A stretch of 64,000 bases of DNA, taken from positions 69,854-133,853 of the forward strand of contig DFLF01000011.1 in NCBI GenBank assembly GCA_002373675.1, read 5' to 3'. Origin of the DNA: Pseudobutyrivibrio sp. UBA3626. GTDB taxonomy: Bacteria; Bacillota; Clostridia; Lachnospirales; Lachnospiraceae. The translations under genes and the position numbers were made by a program. The notes under the pieces are model-generated. The model was not told where the DNA came from. It saw nothing but the letters and a program-made list of their open reading frames with translations, and ran no database searches. Numbering within the stretch: the first letter of the stretch is position 1; every line of letters begins with the position of its first letter. Positions 55,421 to 63,586 of the stretch are shown here, one piece after another.

Positions 55421-56461
55421 ATGGAAAAAGATTTTATTGATGAGTTTATTCCATCGAAAGACACAAGAGCCTATCTGCACAGTATTCACCATGAATTTAA
55501 CGACTTGGAGAAGGCAACGATTGTTGCTAATCATATTATGATCTCATATGAGGAAAAGGTGAACTGGCTTTCGGATTTCAAAGACAGGATTTCGGATGAG
55601 GGATTGAAGAAAAAGATCAATGAGGCGTTGGTACAAATAAAAAAAGATAAGAAATATTACAGAAAGAGTAAAACGGCATTAGGAGCATTGCCTTATATTG
55701 AATCTCTTTTTGATTTCGTATTTATTCCTCACGACTTCCGCCATGGAGATATTGTAAGAAGTTTATATGGGGATTGGGATACAGAGGCCTATTTTGAAAA
55801 GATTGGGATCGTTTTAGGTTATTTTGATGAAAACTATGATTTCTACAGAAATCTACAAGGAGATTATTCAGATGTACAAATCTGTGTGGATATCAAATTT
55901 GATGGAGTACGCTATCAGGGAGAGTTTGAGCATGAGCACATTAATCCCATATATGTTGAGCGTATGACGCTCCATGAAAATGATGAGCGAAAGACGTATC
56001 TTGATTATCTTACGAATACATATATCAAGAAGCTTCAAAAGGGAGAAAAGAAAAATAATAAGCCGGAGTATGTGGCTGATTCAATGGCGGAATTGGAACA
56101 GCGTTATTTGGATGAGTATATTCCTGTTTGGGATGAGGAGACCGACACATGGTGCGTACAGACGGTACATGGCTTTGAATGTGGAGATATAGGGTATGTA
56201 ACCGGTGAATTCGCGGGTACTGGTTTAATCTATCATTTTTCCAAGAACGGAGTGGAAGATCATGTTCATGATTTTAAAGATGTTTTAGAAGCGGTGCTAG
56301 AAGATCCCGAACACATAGATATTATTACTGACTATGGTGAGTATTCTGAGCAGGAAATCCATATGGTAGAGGGTATAAAGCGAGCAGTTAAATTTGTGTA
56401 CGCTCACCGAAGACCGATGACAATTGCTGAGTTAAGGGGAAACAGAACACAAAAAACTTGA
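55421..56461 (+). CDS. Uncharacterised protein with IPSK N-terminal domain
   Basis: This 346-residue protein has residues 5-75 (FIDEFIPSKDTRAYLHSIHH, ... DLEKATIV ... EKVNWLSDF ... GLKKKINEAL) that match the start of the protein at 59214, so a shared domain is likely. The rest is unique: GDIVRSLYGDWDTEAYF, a strand-rich middle and an acidic end. It lacks a signal peptide. A TATAAT at 55397 suggests a possible start of transcription, but the -35 box is poor. The function is unknown; the shared start suggests an adaptor or docking unit. Confidence 0.7.
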   Translation: MEKDFIDEFIPSKDTRAYLHSIHHEFNDLEKATIVANHIMISYEEKVNWLSDFKDRISDEGLKKKINEALVQIKKDKKYYRKSKTALGALPYIESLFDFVFIPHDFRHGDIVRSLYGDWDTEAYFEKIGIVLGYFDENYDFYRNLQGDYSDVQICVDIKFDGVRYQGEFEHEHINPIYVERMTLHENDERKTYLDYLTNTYIKKLQKGEKKNNKPEYVADSMAELEQRYLDEYIPVWDEETDTWCVQTVHGFECGDIGYVTGEFAGTGLIYHFSKNGVEDHVHDFKDVLEAVLEDPEHIDIITDYGEYSEQEIHMVEGIKRAVKFVYAHRRPMTIAELRGNRTQKT

Positions 56462-56476
56462 GGAGGCGGAAGAAAA

Positions 56477-57043
56477 TTGAAGCCAAAACTAAAAAACGCT
56501 ATATATATTATTTTAGCGTTTATAATCTGTTGGGAGGTTGTAAATTTATTAGGAGTTTTTTACAAAAAAAGAGAAATTGCGACTAAGAATATAACAGGCA
56601 CATCCACTCATGAACATTCGCAAGAAACAGTATATGAGGATAGTAATGTTATCTGTGTTGAAGTAAGAGATGATTGGAGTGATCCTAAGGCGCCGCATCC
56701 TATAACCGAAGTCATTCACCACACCTATGACAAGGCGACAAACAAGGAACTAACACTTTTGGATGTAACGGGTATGTCGTCAGAGGAATTAGCAAATGAA
56801 ATAAAGGAGATGCTAAAAGAGGGCTATCCGGAACTATATGAGCGCTTTTGGGGAAATGAAGATGAAAGCTATAGATTTTATGCAGAATGCTTTGAAAAGA
56901 TAAATCCGGCAACATTGGACTTTTGCATTAGCGAAGACGGAAAAATCGAAGTATATGATCAGTGGGGGCTGGATTACGCTACCAATCCAAATGGTTTGCT
57001 GGTTTATGTGACCTTGAAAGAAAGTGTTATTTATGGAATATAA
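56477..57043 (+). CDS. Membrane-anchored protein with DUF3298/RsiV-like end
   Basis: This 188-residue protein begins with a TTG start, after GAGGAGGCGG. One helix near residues 9-27 (YIILAFIICWEVVNLLGVF) anchors it and the rest would lie outside. The C-terminal part (YERFWGNEDESYRFY, FCISEDGKIEVYDQWGLDYA) resembles the DUF3298 module of RsiV-like anti-sigma proteins, but no sigma factor is beside it. It could sense or bind a cell-wall ligand such as lysozyme. It overlaps the next gene by 11 bases. Confidence 0.6.
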   Translation: MKPKLKNAIYIILAFIICWEVVNLLGVFYKKREIATKNITGTSTHEHSQETVYEDSNVICVEVRDDWSDPKAPHPITEVIHHTYDKATNKELTLLDVTGMSSEELANEIKEMLKEGYPELYERFWGNEDESYRFYAECFEKINPATLDFCISEDGKIEVYDQWGLDYATNPNGLLVYVTLKESVIYGI

Positions 57044-57374
57044 TATAAAAGATTTAAAAATTATATTAAGATTTGTATTTTGGGGGGCTTATTTAAATAA
57101 CATCTCTACTAAAGATATATTAATAAATTATATAAAAAATAGTGATGAATTAAAAGAATTATGCAAAAGATCTATTACATATAATATGTATATAACTGGT
57201 TATATAAGATTTTGTAATTCTATTCATTTAAAACAGAATAATTTTAAAGAAATTTTAAACAAAGAAGAAGAATTAAAAAAATTAGATCTAGATTTAGATA
57301 AAACTATAAAAGATATAGAGAATAATATTTTATTAAAAAATTATAATGATATATTTTTATTTTTAATAAAATAA
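57033..57374 (+). CDS. AT-rich uncharacterised small protein
   Basis: This 113-residue protein is made almost only of A/T-ending codons, with runs of Ile, Asn, Lys and Leu (IENNILLKNYNDIFLFLIK). Base composition is clearly more AT-rich than its neighbours, which suggests a separate origin. It is helical with no membrane helix, signal peptide or known motif. The ATG at 57033 overlaps the previous gene; GTG 57024 is an alternative. The ribosome site is weak, so expression may depend on coupling. Confidence 0.55.
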   Translation: MEYNIKDLKIILRFVFWGAYLNNISTKDILINYIKNSDELKELCKRSITYNMYITGYIRFCNSIHLKQNNFKEILNKEEELKKLDLDLDKTIKDIENNILLKNYNDIFLFLIK

Positions 57375-57421
57375 ATACACAATTTTTATTTATTAGAAAT
57401 ATTTTCTGGAGGTAAATGACA

Positions 57422-57514
57422 ATGAAAGAAATGAGAGAAATGACAAGAGAAGATATTGCAAAACTGAAGAAAAGACTTTATGATGAGTCGAAGATGAGAT
57501 TCAATAAGGGGTAG
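57422..57514 (+). CDS. 30-residue basic peptide gene
   Basis: TGGAGGT (57407-57413) lies eight bases before an ATG opening MKEMREMTREDIAKLKKRLY, ending DESKMRFNKG. It is helical and highly charged with a TREDI start. The site strength favours translation. It might also be the surviving start of a longer gene. The rest of the 57375-57566 gap shows nothing more. Confidence 0.45.
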   Translation: MKEMREMTREDIAKLKKRLYDESKMRFNKG

Positions 57515-57566
57515 ATTCAGAGAAGTGAATCGAAAGGAAATAGATTAACAGAAGGGAGAGTAGTAT

Positions 57567-58475
57567 ATGCCAAAAGTGACCTTTGTTATTGGAGCAACGG
57601 CCTCCGGAAAAACATATTATATCAACCATAATTTTGCAGATAAGAATGTTGAAATCCTAAATATTTATGATTATCAGCAGAAGGCGTATGAAGAGTCCGG
57701 ATATGGACAAATGATGCCTATGGCAGTTCATTTTAGATGTTTGCTGAGGGCAAATGATGATCTCCTAAGTGACATTATTGAAAATCTTAAGCAGGGCAAT
57801 GATGTTGTTGCTGAACAGACATTATTTAAGGCAAAGCGGCGAATTGTATACATTGATGCGATACGTGAAGCAGTTGATGCTGAAATTGAAATCTATGTTA
57901 TGTGCCCGGGAGAAGAAAGATGGCAAGAAAACATCAGATTGAGAAAACTCGAAGACGACCGTGGTTCCTTTGAGATGAATACTGATGAGATAGAATTTCC
58001 AAATCCAGCGGAGGGGATTGATTCCATTTATGAGGTGTCGGACGATGGCGTTAAGTTGAGGATGGATCCACCGTTGGAGGAACAGTTTTTGATAGATGCC
58101 AGAAAACAGATAGCAGAAGAAAGAGAACATGTTGAAAAAGAAGATGAGGAATCACGCCAATTTGAAGAATTATTGGAGAGTATGAAGACCCGTCCGTTTT
58201 GGCATTATTGTGAAGTGTGCGGAAAGAAGGAGTTTATTACCGATGAAGAGGCATTCGTCAGCGGATGGGATTATCCGCCCAAGATGGGTCTTTTTAGAAT
58301 GCTTGGACCGCGTACATGTGGGAATTGTCAAATGAAGGATACTCTGTACTGGAAAATACAGACATCCCGAAAATTGCCGATTGTTAATGAAGCGAAGTTG
58401 AACGAGAATGAGCTTGCGACGTGGAGGCGTATCAAAGGGGAGCCGGAGAGCCTTCTTGAAGAAGAAAAAGAGTGA
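57567..58475 (+). CDS. P-loop kinase-like protein (zeta/AAA_33 type) with zinc ribbon
   Basis: This 302-residue protein has P-loop GATASGKT at 9-16, then VVAEQTLFKAKRRIVYIDAI (Walker B-like part) and an arginine-rich lid (RWQENIRLRKLEDDR). This is the layout of small kinases such as polynucleotide kinase or zeta toxins. After a long acidic helix a zinc ribbon follows (YCEVCGKKE, TCGNCQM). It could phosphorylate RNA or DNA ends or a sugar nucleotide. No antitoxin gene is visible beside it, so a classical zeta system is less likely. Confidence 0.75.
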   Translation: MPKVTFVIGATASGKTYYINHNFADKNVEILNIYDYQQKAYEESGYGQMMPMAVHFRCLLRANDDLLSDIIENLKQGNDVVAEQTLFKAKRRIVYIDAIREAVDAEIEIYVMCPGEERWQENIRLRKLEDDRGSFEMNTDEIEFPNPAEGIDSIYEVSDDGVKLRMDPPLEEQFLIDARKQIAEEREHVEKEDEESRQFEELLESMKTRPFWHYCEVCGKKEFITDEEAFVSGWDYPPKMGLFRMLGPRTCGNCQMKDTLYWKIQTSRKLPIVNEAKLNENELATWRRIKGEPESLLEEEKE

Positions 58476-58512
58476 TCTCAAGAATAGTGCTTTAGATTAG
58501 AGAGGAAAACGT

Positions 58513-59199
58513 ATGAGTTTTGTAATTACAGGTGATACACATGGGACACTTGATCTGCCTAAAGTCGTACAATATTTTGATGAGCATAATGGAGAATACA
58601 CAGAAGACGATTATCTTATAATTCTTGGTGATGTAGGTGTGTGCGGATTCTCTGCGTCGGAAGAGAGAGTGACGAGAGAGACACTTCGTAATCTTCCGGT
58701 AACAATATTATTTATAGATGGCAATCACGAGAACTTTGAACACCTTAATTCATATGAGGTTGAAGAGTGGAACGGCGGTAAGGTTCATTTTGTGGAGAAT
58801 AATATTATTCATCTTATGCGCGGTCAGGTATTTGACATAGACGGAACAAGCTTCTTTACATTTGGAGGAGCATACAGCTTGGATAAAATGTATCGTACAG
58901 AAGGGGTATCATGGTTCCCGGAGGAACTACCAACTACAGAAGAAATGGAAGAGGGATGGATGAACCTTGAGAAGCGAGACTTTGAAGTTGACTACATCCT
59001 TACCCATACAGGGCCGAGAGAAGTTGTTGCTGCGCTCGGATATGGCGATGCTTCGGACGAAGAGATTCCCATAAGACAATACTTTCAAAGAATCGCTGAC
59101 GAGGCAGAATTCGAGGGCTGGTACTTCGGACATTTCCACGTTGACGAGGAGGTGGAGGATGTATTCTTTTGTATGTATGATGAAGTTGTGGAATTGTAG
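58513..59199 (+). CDS. Metallophosphoesterase
   Basis: This 228-residue calcineurin-like enzyme has the complete motif set: TGDTHGT, LGDVGVCG, DGNHENFE, LTHTGPRE and GHFHVD. It differs from the other two phosphoesterases here in motif spacing. It follows the kinase-like gene by 37 bases. A kinase-phosphatase pair that repairs nucleic-acid ends or controls a phosphate signal is a reasonable guess but is not shown. Confidence 0.88.
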   Translation: MSFVITGDTHGTLDLPKVVQYFDEHNGEYTEDDYLIILGDVGVCGFSASEERVTRETLRNLPVTILFIDGNHENFEHLNSYEVEEWNGGKVHFVENNIIHLMRGQVFDIDGTSFFTFGGAYSLDKMYRTEGVSWFPEELPTTEEMEEGWMNLEKRDFEVDYILTHTGPREVVAALGYGDASDEEIPIRQYFQRIADEAEFEGWYFGHFHVDEEVEDVFFCMYDEVVEL

Positions 59200-59213
59200 A
59201 GGAGAAGGAAAAC

Positions 59214-60299
59214 ATGATAACGATAGATGATTTAATACCATCAAAATATATGCAGGACATTTTAAAAAAGAATAATTTTGCCCTCACTGATTTCAATAAG
59301 GCAACGATTATATGGAATAGCGATGAGCCCTGTAATGAAAGAGTAAAAAAGCTTAAAGAAATTGCTGATAACACAGAAGATATGATATTGAAAAAGCAGA
59401 TTGAGGAACGCCTTGATTATGAAGAGGATGCATATAACGCATTCGCGAAGAATCCGGATAAAAAGTATGTCTTCGTTGTCGAGGATGAACAAGGGTATAG
59501 TTGCGGATTTTTCTTTGACTTCAATATGGCATATGAATATGGCAAGAAATATGTAAAAAAGTGGGAAGATAAAGAATTTGCCATAACAAAATATCATATA
59601 GTAGATACTAAAGAAGACCTTACAATAAAAAGACGAAGTGGATTGAATTGGAATATGTTCCCGGAAGAAAAGGGCGTCAAGACAGAAGAGGAATATGATG
59701 GTCACAGCATAGGAGAAATAAACTGCCTTCCGGATGGAACAATAAAGAGTATATATTCACATGAAATGAGCGATGAAAGAGAAGACCTTGTTGATGCGTA
59801 TAAAACTGAACGATTTGAACATCAGTTTTTTAAGATTCCATTTGAAGTCGGTGCGGGTATAACAGCGGTTCGTGATGTGCTAAGTGGAGAGGTAGGGGTT
59901 CTAATGGTCGGCACAGAAGAATGGAATAATTATCTAAGACGCATTGAAGAGAAAAATTTATATGTGGACTACTCAGATATTCAGGTTATGGTAGTATTTC
60001 TTACACCTAAAGGCGTGTGGAGTCACGAGCATTACAATCCGTTCTATCTTGAACCTGTGAGCATATCATGTGACCCCGGCAACCTCAAGTCGGTGGCATA
60101 TAGACAGGCAATGGAGAGTTTCATTGAATACCATATGGCTGAGATGGAGAATAGAGATAATCTTGATGACTATGCCAAAAAGGTTATAGAAACTGCAAGA
60201 GAATATCGTGACGCCTGCCTTGAAGAACAAGCCAAGAAAGAACTTATACACCCAAATGCTGTAGACCATGCGAAGACAGTGGAGGAGTTGATAATATGA
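59214..60299 (+). CDS. Uncharacterised protein with IPSK N-terminal domain (second copy)
   Basis: This 361-residue protein has an N-terminal part (IDDLIPSKYMQDILKKNNFA, ... FNKATII ... ERVKKLKEI ... LKKQIEERL) that matches the start of the protein at 55421. Beyond it lies a segment YVFVVEDEQGYSCGFFFDFN and a unique C-terminal region (VVFLTPKGVWSHEHYNPFY). There is no signal peptide or helix. The shared domain with different bodies looks like a modular targeting system. A 34-residue gene overlaps its stop. Confidence 0.7.
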   Translation: MITIDDLIPSKYMQDILKKNNFALTDFNKATIIWNSDEPCNERVKKLKEIADNTEDMILKKQIEERLDYEEDAYNAFAKNPDKKYVFVVEDEQGYSCGFFFDFNMAYEYGKKYVKKWEDKEFAITKYHIVDTKEDLTIKRRSGLNWNMFPEEKGVKTEEEYDGHSIGEINCLPDGTIKSIYSHEMSDEREDLVDAYKTERFEHQFFKIPFEVGAGITAVRDVLSGEVGVLMVGTEEWNNYLRRIEEKNLYVDYSDIQVMVVFLTPKGVWSHEHYNPFYLEPVSISCDPGNLKSVAYRQAMESFIEYHMAEMENRDNLDDYAKKVIETAREYRDACLEEQAKKELIHPNAVDHAKTVEELII

Positions 60300-60400
60300 G
60301 TAAAGAAGAAAGCATAGCTCAATTTGAATGCACACCGTATGTAAATAGACTCTTATGGTACAATAGAAAAGAGCGCGATAATAATACTAATAGAAATTAA
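60296..60400 (+). CDS. 34-residue small protein, coupled
   Basis: ATG 60296 overlaps the stop of the gene before (ATGA) and has GGAGG at 60281-60285. The peptide reads MSKEESIAQFECTPYVNRLL, then WYNRKERDNNTNRN. It is too short for a family call. Coupling and the ribosome site support it as a translated gene. Confidence 0.55.
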   Translation: MSKEESIAQFECTPYVNRLLWYNRKERDNNTNRN

Positions 60401-60421
60401 TATTAAAAGGGAGAAAATGAA

Positions 60422-60928
60422 ATGTACATTGTTAAAGAGAAACTGATAGGAGATGCAAAGGAACGCGTTCTGAAGCTTGATAGAGATTCAAAGAAGCTAG
60501 TGGTCTATAAGCGAGTAGATAATGAAAAGCTTCATGATCATTATTCCATCCGTGAGGATTTTGACTCTTCGCCATATGCGATGTATGAAGAAGAGAAATC
60601 CTTTGACTGTATATACGGTGGGAAGGAAAGCCCAACCCCTGCCGGAACATTTACAATTGAATATAAGTCTAAGGATGAATATATAAGCGGATATTATAAG
60701 AAGCTTAACAAGGTTAAGTTCTTTGGATATCTTATTATATTCGAAGATTACTTTATTCATAGTGACTTATACGAAGAAAGTGTTACAATGGAAGACATGA
60801 GAAGCAACCCCGACATTCAACCGGTCAGTAAGGGTGATGATCACACATTCGGATGCATTCGTGTTAAGCAAGATGAACTAGATTGGCTCCTGGAAAATGT
60901 GGATGTTGGGACGATGGTGGTTATGTAA
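60422..60928 (+). CDS. L,D-transpeptidase-like (YkuD) domain protein without signal peptide
   Basis: This 168-residue protein has the YkuD fold landmarks: KKLVVYKRV strands, SPTPAGTFTIEYKSK, FIHSD (H113), and the active-site end HTFGCIRVKQDELDWLLENV with the catalytic C145. Such enzymes normally cross-link peptidoglycan outside the cell, yet no signal peptide or membrane helix is seen. It may act on a cytoplasmic or transferred target, be exported by other means, or be a toxin-like wall enzyme. Confidence 0.75.
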   Translation: MYIVKEKLIGDAKERVLKLDRDSKKLVVYKRVDNEKLHDHYSIREDFDSSPYAMYEEEKSFDCIYGGKESPTPAGTFTIEYKSKDEYISGYYKKLNKVKFFGYLIIFEDYFIHSDLYEESVTMEDMRSNPDIQPVSKGDDHTFGCIRVKQDELDWLLENVDVGTMVVM

Positions 60929-60972
60929 AGGAAGTGTAGTTGATTCGTTAGATTATAGAGGAGACGAGAGCT

Positions 60973-61545
60973 ATGATACAATCGTTATATGAACCGTTTC
61001 GGCATTGGTCGGACGGTGGATCGGTCTTCTTGTTGTCAGACACTCATTTTGATGATTCGGATTGTAAGCTTATGGATCCTAATTGGGTTACGCCGGAAGA
61101 ACAGATTAAGATTATTAATTCTATTGTTAGAAAGGGCGATACTTTTGTGTGTCTCGGTGATGTGGGAAATGCTAAATATGTGCCTATGATAAATGCTCGG
61201 AGAAAGGTTCTTCTACTTGGAAATCATGACGCTCGCGGAGCATACAAGAAGGTATTTGATGAGATTTATGCGGGGCCGTTGTTTATTTCGGAAAAGATAC
61301 TTTTGTCACATGAGCCAATACATGGCTTAACCTGGTGTCTGAATATTCATGGTCACGATCATAACGGGACGGAGCCGTATAGAGAAGATTGTAAATATCT
61401 TAATCTCGCAGCTAATGTATGTGGATACACGCCCGTTAATCTGGGCAAGCTTATTAAGAAGGGCATATTATCGGATATAGTCGGCATCCATCGCGTAACA
61501 ATAAATCAGGCAACGGAGAGGAAGAGAAAGAGAGAGGGCGTGTAA
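60973..61545 (+). CDS. Metallophosphoesterase (small)
   Basis: This 190-residue enzyme has the motifs LSDTHFDD, CLGDVGN, LLGNHDAR, LLSHEPI and NIHGHDHN. It is the shortest type, similar to phosphodiesterases of the YfcE group or to phage-borne phosphoesterases. All metal ligands are present. The C-terminal tail is basic (KRKREGV). The ribosome site is GAGGAGACGAG. It is the third intact phosphoesterase within 10 kb. Confidence 0.88.
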   Translation: MIQSLYEPFRHWSDGGSVFLLSDTHFDDSDCKLMDPNWVTPEEQIKIINSIVRKGDTFVCLGDVGNAKYVPMINARRKVLLLGNHDARGAYKKVFDEIYAGPLFISEKILLSHEPIHGLTWCLNIHGHDHNGTEPYREDCKYLNLAANVCGYTPVNLGKLIKKGILSDIVGIHRVTINQATERKRKREGV

Positions 61546-61722
61546 TAATACTTTCTGTCGAGGACTCCGTCAGAAGTAAAAGGTTATTTTGCTGGAGATT
61601 TCGTGAAAATAGTGTGCTTGCAAATGGGAGCTTTCGTGATTGAAGTAAGTTAAATGGTGGAATATGTATTTTAAAAATGAAGATATTGGGACGGAAATAG
61701 TGATGTAAAGGAGGAAAGACAA

Positions 61723-62295
61723 ATGAGTTATAAAATAGGTGAGGAAATTGAACTGAAATCTTTTGTTGAGGCTTTTAATAATTGTAAAGAGACGGTTTAT
61801 GCGATGCCAAAAAACAAAAAGGAAAATCCTTATGTAGAATTAGCCGAAGATTTTGAACGCCTAAATAAAAAAGAGGATTTAGATAAAGTAAAACCTGATA
61901 ATAGAGAATTTTATTGCTACTTGCTCAGACACTGCAAAGATTATGGTTCGTACACTTTTTTAGAGAAGGATGAAAATGGAGATGAAATAGTGGCAAATAT
62001 TGATGTGTTTGAACCTTATGAAAATGGGAAGAAGGAGAAAATCAATCAGAAATGGCACGTAATGATTAGTTTATTAGCGTTACTTGATGCAGCGAAAAAT
62101 GATAAAGAATTGAATAAAATGGATATGTTTAAATCATATTCAAAGAAAGATTTTAGCAAGTTTTCGATTATAGAAGAGGATGACGGAAAGAAGAGACTAC
62201 AATTGCAAAAAGGAAACGGAGGCAATAATTTGGAAATGATGGAGCAGATTATGATAATACTAAATAAGTATTATAGGGAAGAAAATTATGCGTAG
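61723..62295 (+). CDS. Uncharacterised 190-residue protein
   Basis: No family is recognised. The protein is charged and helical, with FVEAFNNCKETVYAMPKNKK, FYCYLLRHCKDYGSYTFLE and a final segment (MMEQIMIILNKYYREENYA). There is a perfect AAAGGAGGAAAG ribosome site. Its end overlaps the start of the CorA-like gene by eight bases, so both are probably made together. The 177-base gap before it shows no clear promoter or terminator. It may be a partner or inhibitor of the membrane protein. Confidence 0.65.
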   Translation: MSYKIGEEIELKSFVEAFNNCKETVYAMPKNKKENPYVELAEDFERLNKKEDLDKVKPDNREFYCYLLRHCKDYGSYTFLEKDENGDEIVANIDVFEPYENGKKEKINQKWHVMISLLALLDAAKNDKELNKMDMFKSYSKKDFSKFSIIEEDDGKKRLQLQKGNGGNNLEMMEQIMIILNKYYREENYA

Positions 62296-63532
62296 CACCT
62301 ACATCATAACCCCACTAAAAGCAACATCACAATTCAATATCAAAGAGTTGAACATTAAGGGCGCAGAAGAACTTGGCTTCGACTCCGACTCCATGTCCGA
62401 TCTTATCCGTCACAAGTGCGCAATGGATCAGGGTTTTGTAAGAAGATTTCGCTTAGAGAGAGATAACATCAGTGTCAATTTCGCTGACGGATTCTCTATG
62501 CCTGTTAAGGACGTTCAATTAAGCGTATTCGAGAACGGAATAGGTCTTCTTGGTGTGTTGTTTGTTGTAAATGAAGATGAGATTGACAGAATCTACAATT
62601 TTATCAACCCGGGATATCTGGATGACAAGGATAAAGAATTACAACAGAATTTCATTAACGACATAAGAGATAAAGTCTTATCTGGCACAGGCTTAGATAT
62701 TGATGTGGAAGGTGACGATAAGAAGCTTGCTATCAAGGAGTCTTATCTCTTCAATGCGGCATTTACAGATTGCAGATACAAAGAGCTAGAACAGATTGAT
62801 AAGGCAACATTCAATGTACATAAGCTTATTAAAGTTGACGAAGAATTCGATGACAGATCCGAGCGAGACATAGCATATACATATGGTGCGCGTGATGTGG
62901 AAAATAAAACTTACAGATGGGGTGCATGCATTTCATCCCAGTCTATATCATTCGTATATGGTCCGTCCAATAGTAATTATGATTTCGAGAATAAGATTGC
63001 TTATAAGTCCTCAAAAGATTTCTCTGTAGAGGACATGAGCTTATTAATGGAGGACGATTTACTTCTTACAATCTTAGCGTTACATCAGAGATTTACCTGC
63101 GCTGACTTTTCCGAGAGAGTGTTCAACGGAATTTACAATGAGGGCATAGGTAACATTAAGAAGCTTAAGGAAGAGATGATGCAATTTAAAGCATTTGGAA
63201 CAATTACACCTTTCCAAGTATCAAGGTGGCACAATGTATGCGAGACTTATCGTTATCTTCTTAAGATGAACGGCGTAGACGAAGCGCTTGTCGATATCGG
63301 TGAAAAGATTAATCTTCTTGATGAAGAAATGGAACATAATACCGATCGTAAGAGGAACATTTTCGCAACCATCATAGCGATATTTGGACTGACTTCCATT
63401 ATTGCATCAGTCCAACAGATTGCAGATTATATTATGCAAGGCGATTCGACAATAGAGATGTGGACAGGCATATCCGTAGGCGGTATCGTTCTTCTCGGAA
63501 TAGCATTTATAATTGCACTTCGTAGGAAGTAG
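62288..63532 (+). CDS. CorA-like two-helix membrane protein (second copy of the design)
   Basis: This 414-residue protein has a soluble N-terminal body, a helical neck (FKAFGTITPFQVSRWHNVC ... INLLDEEMEHNTDRKRN) and two C-terminal helices (about 357-379 and 388-410). As in the 44546 protein, the GMN loop of CorA is absent. The neck of both ends in a charged helix directly before the first membrane helix, which suggests a common fold. It overlaps the gene before by eight bases. A channel-like or membrane-damaging role is a guess. Confidence 0.65.
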   Translation: MRSTYIITPLKATSQFNIKELNIKGAEELGFDSDSMSDLIRHKCAMDQGFVRRFRLERDNISVNFADGFSMPVKDVQLSVFENGIGLLGVLFVVNEDEIDRIYNFINPGYLDDKDKELQQNFINDIRDKVLSGTGLDIDVEGDDKKLAIKESYLFNAAFTDCRYKELEQIDKATFNVHKLIKVDEEFDDRSERDIAYTYGARDVENKTYRWGACISSQSISFVYGPSNSNYDFENKIAYKSSKDFSVEDMSLLMEDDLLLTILALHQRFTCADFSERVFNGIYNEGIGNIKKLKEEMMQFKAFGTITPFQVSRWHNVCETYRYLLKMNGVDEALVDIGEKINLLDEEMEHNTDRKRNIFATIIAIFGLTSIIASVQQIADYIMQGDSTIEMWTGISVGGIVLLGIAFIIALRRK

Positions 63533-63586
63533 GAGATTCAACACATAAGAGATTTTTAAAGGTGGAGTATCCGAAAGGAGCATACA

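Noticed and set aside
57567..58475. Zeta toxin of a toxin-antitoxin pair
   Set aside because: The P-loop fits the wider kinase group, but there is no epsilon-like antitoxin before it and a zinc ribbon follows. Called only kinase-like.
61555..61600. Terminator after the small metallophosphoesterase
   Set aside because: The CTG/CAG arms are short with a bulge and no proper T run, so I do not call it.
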